A DNA stretch of 56,328 nucleotides from Ignavibacteria bacterium (GCA_947459425.1 CANHDJ010000021.1:1-56328); one strand, 5' to 3'; positions 10,147-19,748 are shown, counted from the first letter of the stretch. Translations and numbers: made by a program. Notes: generated by a model not told the origin, from the letters alone.

Positions 10147-11568
10147 ATGGAACGAGAAAAACTTAATACGCATCAAAAAGCACTCCGTGTCAATCTCGAC
10201 CCACGCTGGTACGGGACATTTGCAGAAATTGGTGCCGGACAAGAAGTTGTGCGCTGGTTTTTCCGCGTCGGTGCTGCTGCGGGAACGATTTCTAAAAGTA
10301 TTTCCGCCTACGACATGACCGTCAGCGATGCGATTTATGGCGAATGTGAGCGCTACGTCTCGCGCCCACGCTTGGAGAGTATGCTTGAGTATGAACACCG
10401 CTTAAATCTTGAGCGTTTGAGCGAAAGTCGTGGCGACGACACCGCATTTTTCGCCTTTGCCGATACTGTTTCTGCGCTCAATTTCCAAGGTACAAACGAG
10501 TGTCACGGATGGATGGGTGTGCGCTACCAAGCCCGTCCCCGCGATGAAGACAGCCAAATTATCATGCACGTCCGAATGCTTGATCGAGAGAATGCATTGC
10601 AACAAGAAGCACTCGGTATTGTCGGCGTGAATCTGCTGTATGGCGCATTCTATCTGCATCAAGACCCCGAAGAACTCCTAGAATCACTTCTGGACGGCTT
10701 GAATACTGACCGCGTGGAAGTGGATATGATTGAATTTTCGGGCATTGAGTTCCGCAACGTTGACAATCGCTTAATGAGCCTGAAACTTGTCCAACTCGGA
10801 CTCAGCGAAGCGGCGATGTTTGCCGCCAATGGCGAAGTGTTGCAGCCGTCGGAAGTCCTGTATAAGCGCCCCGTGCTGGTAGAGCGTGGCAGTTTCCGTC
10901 CGGTATGTTTTGTCAATATTGATATGCTCGAAGCCGCTTCGGAAAAATTCGCCCAAGAGCCGGAGGTGCAGGGTAAACAAATCATTCGCTTGATGGAATT
11001 GACGATGCACAAACTCACCACCGACGACGATGGCGACGTTGACCCACGAGATTTCCTTGCCCGTGCCGATGTGCTGGCAGCGTCGGGAATGACCGTCTTA
11101 ATTTCCGAATATTTTGAATATGAAGGTCTTGTGAACTACCTTTCGCGCTGCACGAAGGAAAAAATTGCGATTACCATGGGTGCAGGAAGCCTAATGGAAA
11201 TTCTGGACACAAAATATTATCAAAATCTTGATGGTGGTATTTTGGAATCATTCGGAAGGCTCTTTAAAACTGATGTTAAGCTCTACATCTATCCTTTGCG
11301 TGACCTCAAAACACAAGAAATGATAATGGTTCAAAACCTTCCCGTTGCACCTGAGTTACGCTATCTCTACGAGCATTTAGTCCATAATAACTACCTTGTC
11401 CAGTTAGATAACTACAACGACCAATACCTGCATATTTTCTCGCGTGATATTTTGAAAAAAATCAAAAATCAAGACTCTTCGTGGGAGGAAATGGTTCCGC
11501 CGGAGGTTGCAAAGGTTATTAAACAACGTGGATTCTTTGGCTACAAGCGCAATGTTATGCGGGTTTGA
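10147..11568 (+). CDS. Large conserved cytosolic protein of unknown function
   Basis: A soluble 473-residue protein starting MEREKLNTHQKALRVNLDPRWYGTFAEIGAGQEVVR, with SAYDMTVSDAIYG, ALGIVGVNLLYGAFY and VDNRLMSLKLVQLGLSEAAMF. I recognise the family from Bacteroidota-like genomes, where it carries inconsistent names such as nicotinate-nucleotide adenylyltransferase or TonB receptor. Nothing here supports either: there is no nucleotidyltransferase HxGH motif, signal peptide or beta-barrel signature. The high conservation of the N-terminal GTFAEIGAGQEV motif suggests an active site or binding loop. It lies 81 bases after the thiolase and 51 bases before the sugar epimerase. Function unknown. Confidence 0.85.
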   Translation: MEREKLNTHQKALRVNLDPRWYGTFAEIGAGQEVVRWFFRVGAAAGTISKSISAYDMTVSDAIYGECERYVSRPRLESMLEYEHRLNLERLSESRGDDTAFFAFADTVSALNFQGTNECHGWMGVRYQARPRDEDSQIIMHVRMLDRENALQQEALGIVGVNLLYGAFYLHQDPEELLESLLDGLNTDRVEVDMIEFSGIEFRNVDNRLMSLKLVQLGLSEAAMFAANGEVLQPSEVLYKRPVLVERGSFRPVCFVNIDMLEAASEKFAQEPEVQGKQIIRLMELTMHKLTTDDDGDVDPRDFLARADVLAASGMTVLISEYFEYEGLVNYLSRCTKEKIAITMGAGSLMEILDTKYYQNLDGGILESFGRLFKTDVKLYIYPLRDLKTQEMIMVQNLPVAPELRYLYEHLVHNNYLVQLDNYNDQYLHIFSRDILKKIKNQDSSWEEMVPPEVAKVIKQRGFFGYKRNVMRV

Positions 11569-11619
11569 CGGATTTCGTTGTTTCAGGCAGTTATTTTTTT
11601 ATATATCATTTTTTTCTCT

Positions 11620-12558
11620 ATGGCACGAGTTCTTATCACTGGTGGTGCGGGTTTTCTGGGTTCGCATCTTTGTGAGCGATTTTTAAGCGAAGGTTTTGAT
11701 GTTATCTGCATGGATAATTTCATCACCGGAAATCCTGATAATATCGCACACTTGATTGGTAATCCGCATTTTCAGTTCGTCAAACACGACGTGACGGAGT
11801 ACATCTATGTTGCCGGAGAACTAGACCACATCTTGCATTTCGCCTCGCCTGCCTCGCCGATTGATTATATGAAAGTGCCGATACAAACGCTCAAGGTGGG
11901 TTCGCTCGGCACACACAAAGCGCTGGGACTAGCAAAGGCGAAAAAGGCGCGATTTCTTATTGCTTCGACAAGCGAAGTCTATGGTGACCCGCTTGTGCAT
12001 CCGCAGGAAGAGTCATATTGGGGCAATGTCAACCCGATTGGTGTGCGAGGTGTCTATGACGAAGCAAAGCGCTTTGCAGAGGCAATGACGATGGCGTACC
12101 ATCGCTATCATGGTGTGGAAACGCGGCTTTTGCGCATTTTCAACACCTACGGACCTCGCATGAGAATCAACGACGGGCGAGCCATTCCCGCTTTCATGTC
12201 CCAAGCGCTTCGCGGCGAACCTTTGACGGTCTTTGGTGATGGCTCTCAGACGCGCTCTGTGTGCTATGTGGATGATCTTGTCGAAGGCATTTATCGCTTG
12301 CTTTTGTCGAACGAGACCGACCCGGTGAATATCGGCAACCCTGATGAAATCACGATGCTGGACTTGGCAAAAGAAATTCTGGAAATCACAGGAAGCAAAA
12401 GTGAAATTGTTTTCAAGCCACTTCCCGAAGATGACCCTAAAATTCGCCAGCCTAATATTGACCGTGCAAAGCGTATTCTTGGCTGGGAGCCGCGTGTGAG
12501 TAGGCGCGAAGGGCTTTTGAAAACAATGGAATATTTCCGCAAAGAGATTCTTGGTTGA
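11620..12558 (+). CDS. UDP-glucuronate decarboxylase-like NAD-dependent sugar epimerase
   Basis: A 312-residue extended short-chain dehydrogenase. It has the NAD-binding [15 protein letters not shown], the [15 protein letters not shown] segment that marks UXS-type UDP-xylose synthases, the STSEVYGDP serine loop and the Tyr-x3-Lys pair in [13 protein letters not shown]. The expected product is UDP-xylose, or a related nucleotide sugar, for surface polysaccharide. The start is MARVLITGG; an earlier ATG at 11578 would add a hydrophobic stretch not seen in the family. A strong terminator follows. Confidence 0.88.
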   Translation: MARVLITGGAGFLGSHLCERFLSEGFDVICMDNFITGNPDNIAHLIGNPHFQFVKHDVTEYIYVAGELDHILHFASPASPIDYMKVPIQTLKVGSLGTHKALGLAKAKKARFLIASTSEVYGDPLVHPQEESYWGNVNPIGVRGVYDEAKRFAEAMTMAYHRYHGVETRLLRIFNTYGPRMRINDGRAIPAFMSQALRGEPLTVFGDGSQTRSVCYVDDLVEGIYRLLLSNETDPVNIGNPDEITMLDLAKEILEITGSKSEIVFKPLPEDDPKIRQPNIDRAKRILGWEPRVSRREGLLKTMEYFRKEILG

Positions 12559-12580
12559 TACTTGCGATGATTTCTCAATA

Positions 12581-12618
12581 AAAAAGCCGTTGAAAGTTCA
12601 CGTTTCAACGGCTTTTTT
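12581..12618 (+). terminator. Intrinsic terminator after the sugar epimerase gene
   Basis: Stem AAAAAGCCGTTGAAA / TTTCAACGGCTTTTTT with a six-base loop; the T run is part of the stem end. Confidence 0.9.
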
Positions 12619-12680
12619 GTTGTGAGGCGAAGCCTGCTTTGACAACGAAAATTTACCGTTCCTACCTCTGCCCCATTATC

Positions 12681-13370
12681 ATGAACACTTCATCATTACA
12701 AGAACCCTACATTATCACCCATGTTGTTGCCCAAAAGAAAAATCCGGCACGGTGTTCGGTGTTTATCAACGGGGAATTTGCCTTTGGCTGCACACTCGAC
12801 ACAACGCTGCGCTTTGGCTTGACCAAAGGAAAGCAGCTTACTAAGCAAGAGACAGAGAGGCTTCAAGAGCAGGAAGACATTATTGCTCTCAAGCAAACTG
12901 CTCTTCGCTATGCCACATACAAATCCCGCACTGCCGCAGAGGTTCGGCGAAAAATGCTTGAGAAAGATTTTGCACCCGAAGAAGCCGACTACGCTGTGCA
13001 GTTTCTTGAAGAGTTTGGTTACGTCAACGACCGCAAATATGCAGCAGCGTTCATTCAAGAAATCATGCAACGCAAACCTGCCGGCGAAAGCCGCTTGAGA
13101 CAAGAACTGCTCAAACGCGGCATTTCCAAGCATGATATTGATGACGCATTCGCCGAAGCGTTTCCCCCGGAAACTTCTCGTGATAATGCTTTCAAGAGTG
13201 CGCTCGCGGCAGCAGAGAAAAAATTACGTTCCTTGGAACGCAAAGAACCTCAAAAGCGCAAACAAGCGCTTATCGGCTATTTACAACGCCAAGGGTTTGC
13301 ATGGGAGGTCATTAAAAGTGTCCTCGCAGAGGTTTTGCAGGATGGCAGCGATGCCGATATGGAAGAATAG
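12681..13370 (+). CDS. recX: RecX-family regulatory protein
   Basis: A 229-residue helical-repeat protein that modulates RecA filaments. It has the RecX segments ALRYATYKSRTAAEVRRKML, FLEEFGYVNDRKYAAAF and LRQELLKRGISKHDIDDAF, plus an N-terminal extension of about 60 residues (VVAQKKNPARCSVFINGEFAFG) typical of longer RecX proteins. MNTSSLQEPY is preferred over the earlier ATG at 12639, which overlaps the terminator region. recA is not adjacent. It converges with holB. Confidence 0.9.
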   Translation: MNTSSLQEPYIITHVVAQKKNPARCSVFINGEFAFGCTLDTTLRFGLTKGKQLTKQETERLQEQEDIIALKQTALRYATYKSRTAAEVRRKMLEKDFAPEEADYAVQFLEEFGYVNDRKYAAAFIQEIMQRKPAGESRLRQELLKRGISKHDIDDAFAEAFPPETSRDNAFKSALAAAEKKLRSLERKEPQKRKQALIGYLQRQGFAWEVIKSVLAEVLQDGSDADMEE

Positions 13371-13404
13371 CTTGTGCTGCATAATTAGCCCAAACCCCGC
13401 ACCG

Positions 13405-14586
13405 TTACGATGCTCGGTATAAAATCCGCCGTACTTCCAGCGCCAATGTCGTCAGAATCAGGGTTGCATTCACATTTCGCCGAAGCCGCTCTATGGCTTG
13501 TTCGATAGCACGAGCGGCGGCATCTAAATTTCCACTCACGCCAAAACGCCCCACAAAACGCTTCAAATCTTCGATTTGGTCAATATTGATAATCGTGTCT
13601 TCTCGGTCTGACACCGAAAGCGCATAAGCATCTCGTATCCACGTCAACAGAAGAATCAGCATCCGCTCCAATTTCGTGCGGTCACTGTCGCCACGACCTT
13701 TTCCAACCAGCGCTTCGAGTTCGTAAGTAAATTTTTGCACAAATCGCGGCGTTAGCATCAAGCGCAGTAAATTCACGATTTCTATACGCAATTGGCGTAA
13801 ATCCTCGCCCAAAAGCTCGGTTGCTTTGGAATAACTCCCGTCGGCGAGTCTGGCGGCAAGCCGCGCCTCCTCAAGCGGAATGTGGTGCTGCGCCACCAGC
13901 GCATTGGCAATATCTTCGTCGAACAGCGCATCACAGCGTATTTGCTGGCAGCGCGAGAGAATGGTGGAAAGCAGTTGTTCGCGGCGTGAAGTGGTGAGAA
14001 TGATGGTTACTTGCGAAGACGGCTCTTCCAATGTTTTCAAAAAAGCATTGGCGGCTTCTTGATTCATCGCATCGGCTTCCGAGATAATAACAAAGCGCCG
14101 TCCGCGCTGCGAAGAACTCATCGAAATTTGCTTTTTGACCTCGCGGATAGATGCAATGCGGATTTGCGCGGCATTGGGAATCGCAATATTGTGGTAGGGA
14201 TTGGCTGCTTTTATCTTGAGCTGCTCTTGAATCAGATGGATTTGGTCATCGGAAAGTTTGAGAATCGGCGAGGTTCCCATTGCTCCATCCTTCTCGCTGG
14301 AAGCGGCTTTGGCTGCGGGAAGCGAGAAAATAAATTGAATATTGGGATGCTGTATTTGTGCGGCTTGGTGACAGCTTTTGCACGTGCCACAGGCTTCGAT
14401 AATGCCTTCGGCATTATTGCGCGGCTGCTCACAATTCATCACCTTCGCAAACTCCAATGCTAATGCGTCTTTGCCGATGCCCTCAGCGCCCCAAAAGCAG
14501 TACGCATGAGCAATACGCTTCTCGGCAATCGCTCTGGTGAGAATATTTTTAACACGATGTTGACCGATGATGTTGTGCCAAGCCAT
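13405..14586 (-). CDS. holB: DNA polymerase III delta' subunit (clamp-loader ATPase-like)
   Basis: A 393-residue AAA+ clamp-loader protein. It starts MAWHNIIGQHRVKNIL with a degenerate P-loop GAEGIGKDA. A four-Cys zinc module follows (MNCEQP...CGTCKSC), and sensor 1 is in LTTSRREQLLSTILSRCQQI. The loop replaces the usual GKT with GKD, so ATP hydrolysis may be weak, as is usual for delta'. It could be taken for DnaX, but it lacks the long C-terminal tau region. It is divergent from pgk. Confidence 0.9.
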   Translation of the reverse strand: MAWHNIIGQHRVKNILTRAIAEKRIAHAYCFWGAEGIGKDALALEFAKVMNCEQPRNNAEGIIEACGTCKSCHQAAQIQHPNIQFIFSLPAAKAASSEKDGAMGTSPILKLSDDQIHLIQEQLKIKAANPYHNIAIPNAAQIRIASIREVKKQISMSSSQRGRRFVIISEADAMNQEAANAFLKTLEEPSSQVTIILTTSRREQLLSTILSRCQQIRCDALFDEDIANALVAQHHIPLEEARLAARLADGSYSKATELLGEDLRQLRIEIVNLLRLMLTPRFVQKFTYELEALVGKGRGDSDRTKLERMLILLLTWIRDAYALSVSDREDTIINIDQIEDLKRFVGRFGVSGNLDAAARAIEQAIERLRRNVNATLILTTLALEVRRILYRAS

Positions 14587-14670
14587 AATGACGAAGGAAA
14601 ATGAAGAAAGTACGCACTCAAAATACGGGTTCTAGGCGTAAAAATTCAGTAAAAAGTGCCATGCTTCCCG

Positions 14671-14678
14671 TATATTTG
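14671..14678 (+). promoter_or_regulatory. Possible pgk promoter -10/-7 element
   Basis: TATATTTG lies 52 bases before the pgk start. It fits both TATAAT-like and the Bacteroidota TAnnTTTG consensus. No convincing upstream element was found at the right distance. Confidence 0.3.
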
Positions 14679-14729
14679 TGTTCACAAAAACCAATTCACT
14701 CTTTATCAACCTCTCTTCTTCAAGCCTTT

Positions 14730-15920
14730 ATGATTCACTCCATTGACCAACTCGACCTTGCCGGAAAACGTGTTCTGGTACGTGTAGATTTCAATGTGCC
14801 ACAAGATGACACTGGTGCTATCACCGATGATATTCGCATACGTGAATCCCTGCCAACGATTCAAAAAATTATTTCTGCTGGTGGAAAGGCAATTTTGATG
14901 TCGCATTTGGGTCGTCCGAAGGGCAAAGTGAACGCAAAGTATTCCTTGAAACCAGCAGCAGAGCGCCTTGCAGAACTTCTGGGCAAGCCCGTGAAAATGG
15001 CTCCCGACTGCATTGGCGATGAGGTTGGTAAAATGGTTGCACTCATGGAAGATGGCGATGTCGTATTGCTTGAGAACGTCCGATTTTATGCTCAAGAGGA
15101 AGAAAATGAAGAAGATTTTTCCCGCAAACTTGCCGCTTTGGGCGATGTGTACGTGAACGATGCTTTTGGCTCTGCGCACCGCGCTCATGCTAGTACGCAT
15201 GGCGTGACGAAATACATCACCAAGCGGGCTGCGGGTTATTTGATGCAAAAAGAACTCAAGTATTTGGGCGATGCCGTAGCACAGCCCGTGCGCCCTTTTA
15301 CCGCGATTTTGGGCGGCTCAAAAATTTCCGGTAAAATTGATGTCATTACCAATTTGCTTGATAAATGCGACACCATCTTGGTTGGCGGCGGCATGATCTT
15401 TACGTTTTTCAAAGCAATGGGCAAAGAAATCGGTGATTCGCTTGTGGAAGAAGATAAAATCGAATTGGCAAAAGAAATCATCGCCAATGCTAAAGCAAAA
15501 AATATCAATTTCATGCTTCCCACCGATGCCGTCGTTGCCGATGCCTTCAGCAATGATGCGGCTCACAAGACCGTGAGCATTGATGGCATTGAAAAAGGCT
15601 GGCGCGGTTTGGATATTGGTGCGGAGTCTATTGCTGCCTTTTCCAAGGCTATCACCACCTCGAAAACCGTTGTGTGGAATGGTCCGATGGGCGTGTTTGA
15701 AATGAGCAATTTCGCTGCCGGAACCAAAGCTGTTGCCGATGCACTTGCTGAAGCAACCAAACACGGCGCAGTGACGATTGTCGGCGGTGGTGATTCTGCG
15801 GCAGCGATTGAGCAATTTGGTTTGGTCAAGTCTGTGAGCCACGTTTCGACGGGTGGTGGTGCGTCGCTGGAGTTTTTGGAAGGGAAAGAATTGCCGGGTG
15901 TGGCGGCGTTGGATAGTTAA
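14730..15920 (+). CDS. pgk: Phosphoglycerate kinase
   Basis: A 396-residue glycolytic and gluconeogenic enzyme transferring phosphate from 1,3-bisphosphoglycerate to ADP. Visible are [10 protein letters not shown] at the N-terminus, [19 protein letters not shown], the nucleotide site [20 protein letters not shown] and [14 protein letters not shown]. The length is normal. [15 protein letters not shown] was chosen as start; the open frame upstream (from 14601) is unlike the family. Confidence 0.97.
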   Translation: MIHSIDQLDLAGKRVLVRVDFNVPQDDTGAITDDIRIRESLPTIQKIISAGGKAILMSHLGRPKGKVNAKYSLKPAAERLAELLGKPVKMAPDCIGDEVGKMVALMEDGDVVLLENVRFYAQEEENEEDFSRKLAALGDVYVNDAFGSAHRAHASTHGVTKYITKRAAGYLMQKELKYLGDAVAQPVRPFTAILGGSKISGKIDVITNLLDKCDTILVGGGMIFTFFKAMGKEIGDSLVEEDKIELAKEIIANAKAKNINFMLPTDAVVADAFSNDAAHKTVSIDGIEKGWRGLDIGAESIAAFSKAITTSKTVVWNGPMGVFEMSNFAAGTKAVADALAEATKHGAVTIVGGGDSAAAIEQFGLVKSVSHVSTGGGASLEFLEGKELPGVAALDS

Positions 15921-16002
15921 GCCAAGCAATGATTCCGCCTCTTCTCCGTCTTGAGAGATAACGCAGAACAATTTTCCTTTCGACCATTTTCCTTGTTGCT
16001 TC

Positions 16003-16956
16003 ATGGCAAACTATTCTTTTCGCAGCAATTATAGCGGAGGCTTTAGCAGTGGAGGCGGTTTTTCACTCTTTACGCCTGTCATCAAAATGCTACTCATCAC
16101 TAATGTTGCCGTTTTTGTGGCACAATACCTCTTCTTGGGCTTTTTGACCATAGGCGGAATGTCGGTGCAGCGTCTTGTGATGACGTATTTTGCCTTGCAG
16201 CCCGTTGAAACAGGCTTCTTTTACCCTTGGCAACTCATCTCGTACCAATTCATGCACGGCGGTTTGTGGCATTTGTTTTTCAATATGCTGGCGCTATGGA
16301 TGTTTGGTTCGGAATTAGAATCTATCTGGGGTTCACGGCGTTTTCTCCTGTTCTACCTGCTCGCGGGCATTGGTGCCGGATTAGCGCAAATCGGCGTGAG
16401 TTCGCTGTTTCCGGGTTATGGTGGTCCGACAGTCGGCGCATCGGGCGCTATTCAAGGCGTGATGATTGCGTTTGGCTTTATGTTTCCTGACCGCCCAATT
16501 CTCATGTTTCCGATATTTTTCCCCATTCCGGCAAAGATTTTTGTCCTGATTTGGATTGGTATTGACCTCATTTCGGGCTTGATGGGCAGCGATGGCGTGG
16601 CGCACTTTGCTCACTTGGGCGGCGCATTAACAGGCTATTTACTGCTCCGCTACGGCGACCAAGCGGGAATTTTCGGCTTTTTTGACAAAATACGTGATTT
16701 GCTCAGTGGCGGCGGCGGGCGAAAAGTCTTTAGTAATAAGCGAAAAATCTATGATATTCGTGAAATCAACAACTACGGACAAAAGCAAGAATCCGGCGTT
16801 TCGTCATGGTTTCGTGCAAAAACAAGTTCTGACGGCAATCGCACTATTACGCAAGAAGAAATAGACAGCATTTTGGATAAAATCGCCAAAACAGGCTATG
16901 GAAGCCTTTCGGAAGAGGAAAAGCGTGTACTCATGGAAGCGAGCAAGAAATTATGA
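16003..16956 (+). CDS. Rhomboid-family intramembrane serine protease
   Basis: A 317-residue membrane protein with about six helices between residues 25 and 215. The catalytic dyad is Ser147 in GASGAIQG and His204 in HFAHLGGALTG. The HGGLWHLFFNM segment of helix 2 with its conserved His and Asn is present. After the last helix a soluble tail ends in a short helical module (ITQEEIDSILDKIAKTG...LSEEEKRVLMEA), commonly attached to rhomboids in FCB bacteria. The N-terminus is Gly/Ser-rich. Its stop overlaps the ATG of the next, broken gene (ATGA), so they were co-translated. Confidence 0.93.
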   Translation: MANYSFRSNYSGGFSSGGGFSLFTPVIKMLLITNVAVFVAQYLFLGFLTIGGMSVQRLVMTYFALQPVETGFFYPWQLISYQFMHGGLWHLFFNMLALWMFGSELESIWGSRRFLLFYLLAGIGAGLAQIGVSSLFPGYGGPTVGASGAIQGVMIAFGFMFPDRPILMFPIFFPIPAKIFVLIWIGIDLISGLMGSDGVAHFAHLGGALTGYLLLRYGDQAGIFGFFDKIRDLLSGGGGRKVFSNKRKIYDIREINNYGQKQESGVSSWFRAKTSSDGNRTITQEEIDSILDKIAKTGYGSLSEEEKRVLMEASKKL

Positions 16957-17379
16957 ACGTGCTAAAAACGTTGTTATTGGCGGTAATATTATGCCTTGTG
17001 CCAATGATCATTACTGCTCAATCTCGTGCAAATGATTCTGCAATCACACAGCGTATGCAACGTTTAGAGTAGGAAAACCGTGACCTGCGTGTAAAGATTG
17101 ACTATCTTGAGAAACTGTATGACCGACGCTTTGACGATTTTACCAAATGGCTTGGAACCTTGATTGCGTTGATTGCTGTAGGCGTTACTTTAGCAGGTGT
17201 TAATGCGAACAGCGCAGCACGAAAACAAGCGATAGAAGAACTGAACAATCTCCAACAGAAAGTGGCTTCCATTTGGTGAGCAATCTGTTGATGTTCAGCG
17301 AAAATTGAGTGAGATCGAATCGCAGGCAGAATCAATCGAACAATTACGTTCTCAAGCTGGAGAAGATAGCAATGAATAA
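16953..17379 (+). pseudogene. Broken gene for a membrane protein with coiled coil
   Basis: The ATG overlaps the rhomboid stop. The frame encodes a signal-like helix (VLKTLLLAVILCLVPMIIT) and then hits TAG at 17070-17072. Beyond the stop the same frame continues sensibly: a charged stretch, a second membrane helix (LGTLIALIAVGVTLAGV) and a heptad-like region. It stops at 17277-17279 next to a one-base shift, after which another frame continues with GEQSVDVQRKLSEIESQAES and ends at 17377-17379. Two lesions in one coherent gene argue for a pseudogene. The family is not recognised. Confidence 0.65.
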
Positions 17380-17785
17380 TCCGTATTATGCCGAACTTGA
17401 AGCTCTTCAAGCAAAAATTCGTTCAAACTCAGCCTCGTTAGCTGATTATGAACGATATGAAGAAATATTAATTACCAATGGCATTTCTCAAGAACAATTT
17501 CTGAGTGTTCTGAAAAGGAATGGTTTTCTTTCTCTTGAAGATTACTGTGAACAACGTAATCGTGCAAAAACTCTGAACCAACGATATATTACAGAAGGTG
17601 CTGCTCTTGGTGCTATACTTGGCATTGGAGCAGGTTTGCTCATGTATTGGCGCATTAAAAGTGTATCAAAAACTCCATCACAAGTACCTAAATCTCGACC
17701 ACTCGATACCAAGGCTAGTGTACGCAAGCACGCTGGCATAAAACCTAAAAAAAAACGCAGCCGTAAACTTCACGCCTCACCGTAG
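17372..17785 (+). CDS. Small single-pass membrane protein, unknown function
   Basis: 137 residues: a helical charged N-terminal half, one membrane helix near residues 73-92 (GAALGAILGIGAGLLMYW) and a very basic cytosolic-looking tail rich in Lys, Arg and Ser (KPKKKRSRKLHASP). MNNPYYAEL at 17372 is preceded by GGAGAAGATAGC, a plausible ribosome site, and overlaps the end of the broken gene before it. This suggests the two were once one unit. Family not recognised. Confidence 0.65.
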   Translation: MNNPYYAELEALQAKIRSNSASLADYERYEEILITNGISQEQFLSVLKRNGFLSLEDYCEQRNRAKTLNQRYITEGAALGAILGIGAGLLMYWRIKSVSKTPSQVPKSRPLDTKASVRKHAGIKPKKKRSRKLHASP

Positions 17786-17808
17786 AGTATAGGAAAGGAA
17801 TTTTCATC

Positions 17809-18297
17809 ATGAGCAGCTATACCGTAGATATGCGCCTGAAAAGCCCTTCAGCAGTTGTTTTTGAAGTGCTTTTCCCTTTGCTTATCATAGTTTCAACTTT
17901 GCGTGGGTTATTTCTCACACAATGGGCAATAGGTAGAATGTGGTCAATGCCACTGTTCTACTTATTTGTCAGCGCTTTATTCTCTCTCTTGGCACTTGCG
18001 TTCTATTGGTATTTGCCGAAAATAGATGTTGATGTCAGACCTGTACTTGCGGTTACTCCTGTTCTGGTGTGGCTTGCCAGTGCGTTTATACCGTTGGAAG
18101 AAGTATTGAAATCAGGAGCAGTCGAAAGCCTCACCGAGCGCACAATGGGCTATATGTTAGCACTTCCTTACGGTTTCGTGTATGTACGGTATGTGCAGTT
18201 GAGCCGGACACTTGGCGGTAAAATTGCTGCGGCGTTTTTTGCTTTTCTGTTCATACTGTGGGGTGTTGCTGCTTCGATTTTACGCGAACAATGGTAA
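17809..18297 (+). CDS. Small integral membrane protein, unknown function
   Basis: 162 residues with four likely membrane helices (around 17-35, 47-68, 77-95 and 138-157) and almost no soluble domain. Preceded by AGGAAAGGAATTTTCATC, giving a fair ribosome site. It follows the single-pass protein by 23 bases, and the three genes 16953-18297 look like one transcription unit downstream of the rhomboid gene. Not recognised. Confidence 0.65.
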   Translation: MSSYTVDMRLKSPSAVVFEVLFPLLIIVSTLRGLFLTQWAIGRMWSMPLFYLFVSALFSLLALAFYWYLPKIDVDVRPVLAVTPVLVWLASAFIPLEEVLKSGAVESLTERTMGYMLALPYGFVYVRYVQLSRTLGGKIAAAFFAFLFILWGVAASILREQW

Positions 18298-18313
18298 TGG
18301 AATGGAGGCGCGA

Positions 18314-18530
18314 ATGCCACCGTATAGCATGATAATTCAATGGTCTAACGAAGACAACGCCTTCATCGTTTCTCTTCCAGAATTTTTGTCTTGTACAACG
18401 CACGGCGAAACATATACAGAAGCCGTACAAAACGGACAAGAAAATGATAGAATCACTCGTCGAATACTATCGGCAGGAACGCAAGGCTTTACCTGAACTT
18501 ACAATATTCTCTTTCCCGCAACCCGCATAA
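18314..18530 (+). pseudogene. Frameshifted orphan HicB-family antitoxin
   Basis: The first frame reads MPPYSMIIQWSNEDNAFIVSLPEF...THGETYTEAVQNGQE, the start of a HicB-like antitoxin. In an AAAA run near 18440 the frame is lost. Removing one A restores MIESLVEYYRQERKALPEL...FPQPA with a stop at 18528-18530, giving the usual 72-residue length. GGAGG lies 5 bases before the ATG. No HicA partner is adjacent. A sequencing error in the A run is the main alternative. Confidence 0.75.
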
Positions 18531-18563
18531 AATCTATCTATTTTTCACCAACATTTTTTCACT

Positions 18564-19715
18564 ATGTCCACAACCTTCGATTTGCCCGTAATGAACGGCA
18601 AAAATGGCACACACGAACAGCCCTACGCCACCGCCCCTTTCCGCCGCAGAAAATCTCGTGCTGTGATGGTCGGCGGTGTTCAAATCGGCGGTAATGCGCC
18701 GATTAGCGTCCAGACAATGACCAAAACCAAAACCTCCGATGTCAAAGCCACACTTGACCAAATCCACCGTTGCCACGAAGCAGGTGTGGATATTGTTCGC
18801 GTAACCATTAACGACAAACACGCTGCCGAGGCTATTGCCGACATCGTGAAGGGTTCGCCTGTGCCGCTTGTGGCAGATATTCACTTCAATCACATTTTTG
18901 CGATTAAAGCGCTTGAAGCGGGCGTTGCCAAAGTGCGCATCAATCCGGGCAATATCGGCTCGAAAGAGCGTATTCACGAGGTTCTGTCGAAAGCAAAAGA
19001 ACGCCAAGTACCGATTCGTATTGGCGTAAATTCGGGTTCGCTTGAAGAAGATATTTTGGAAAAACACGGCTACCCCACGCCCGAAGCACTCTTTGAAAGT
19101 GCCATGCGTCATGCGGGAATTGCAGCAGATTTTGGTTTTGATGATGTGATTATCTCGGTCAAATCCACTGATGTGCGGCTTATGATTGAGGCATATCGTA
19201 TGCTTGCCGAGCGCACCGATTTCCCATTACACTTGGGCGTTACCGAAGCCGGAACAACGCGCGTTGGTACGATTAAATCCGCCGTTGGCATCGGAACGCT
19301 TCTCGCAGAAGGCATCGGCGACACGATTCGCGTTTCGCTTACCGACGAACCGGAAAAAGAAGTTGAGGTTGGCAAAGAAATCTTGCGTTCGCTTGGTATG
19401 GCGCAGCGTAGCGTGGAAATCATCGCTTGCCCTACGTGCGGGCGCTTGGAAGTAGATTTGTTCAGCATTACCAATCAACTCGAAGAGGCAGTCAAAGGTA
19501 TCAAAAAGCCCGTTAAAGTGGCACTATTAGGTTGTGTGGTCAATGGTCCTGGCGAAGCGAGTGAAGCAGACATAGGCATTGCGGCTGGAAAAGGCGTAGC
19601 AATTCTTTATCGCAAAGGCGAAGTTGTGCGCAAAATCAAAGAAGAGGAAATTGTCTCGGCACTTTTGGAGGAAATTCAGAACTTTGTTCCATCAGAAGAA
19701 GTGAAAGTTCATTAA
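18564..19715 (+). CDS. ispG: 4-hydroxy-3-methylbut-2-enyl diphosphate synthase (MEP pathway)
   Basis: A [4Fe-4S] enzyme making HMBPP from methylerythritol cyclodiphosphate for isoprenoid synthesis. 383 residues: the TIM-barrel N-terminal part (GGVQIGGNAPISVQTMTKT, VADIHFNHIFA, RINPGNIG) and the C-terminal cluster domain with Cys residues in IIACPTCGR and LLGCVVNGPGE. This is the short two-domain form, whereas many Bacteroidota and Chlorobi have a long form with an inserted domain. Confidence 0.96.
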   Translation: MSTTFDLPVMNGKNGTHEQPYATAPFRRRKSRAVMVGGVQIGGNAPISVQTMTKTKTSDVKATLDQIHRCHEAGVDIVRVTINDKHAAEAIADIVKGSPVPLVADIHFNHIFAIKALEAGVAKVRINPGNIGSKERIHEVLSKAKERQVPIRIGVNSGSLEEDILEKHGYPTPEALFESAMRHAGIAADFGFDDVIISVKSTDVRLMIEAYRMLAERTDFPLHLGVTEAGTTRVGTIKSAVGIGTLLAEGIGDTIRVSLTDEPEKEVEVGKEILRSLGMAQRSVEIIACPTCGRLEVDLFSITNQLEEAVKGIKKPVKVALLGCVVNGPGEASEADIGIAAGKGVAILYRKGEVVRKIKEEEIVSALLEEIQNFVPSEEVKVH

Positions 19716-19748
19716 ACCTGGGTTTTTATTACTTTTTCTCTACACTCA

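Noticed and set aside
13405..14586. holB taken as dnaX
   Set aside because: Degenerate P-loop and no C-terminal tau/gamma region; length fits delta'.
17070..17072. In-frame TAG as recoding or stop read-through
   Set aside because: A frameshift follows 200 bases later in the same gene and no recoding structure or suppressor gene is seen; decay is simpler.
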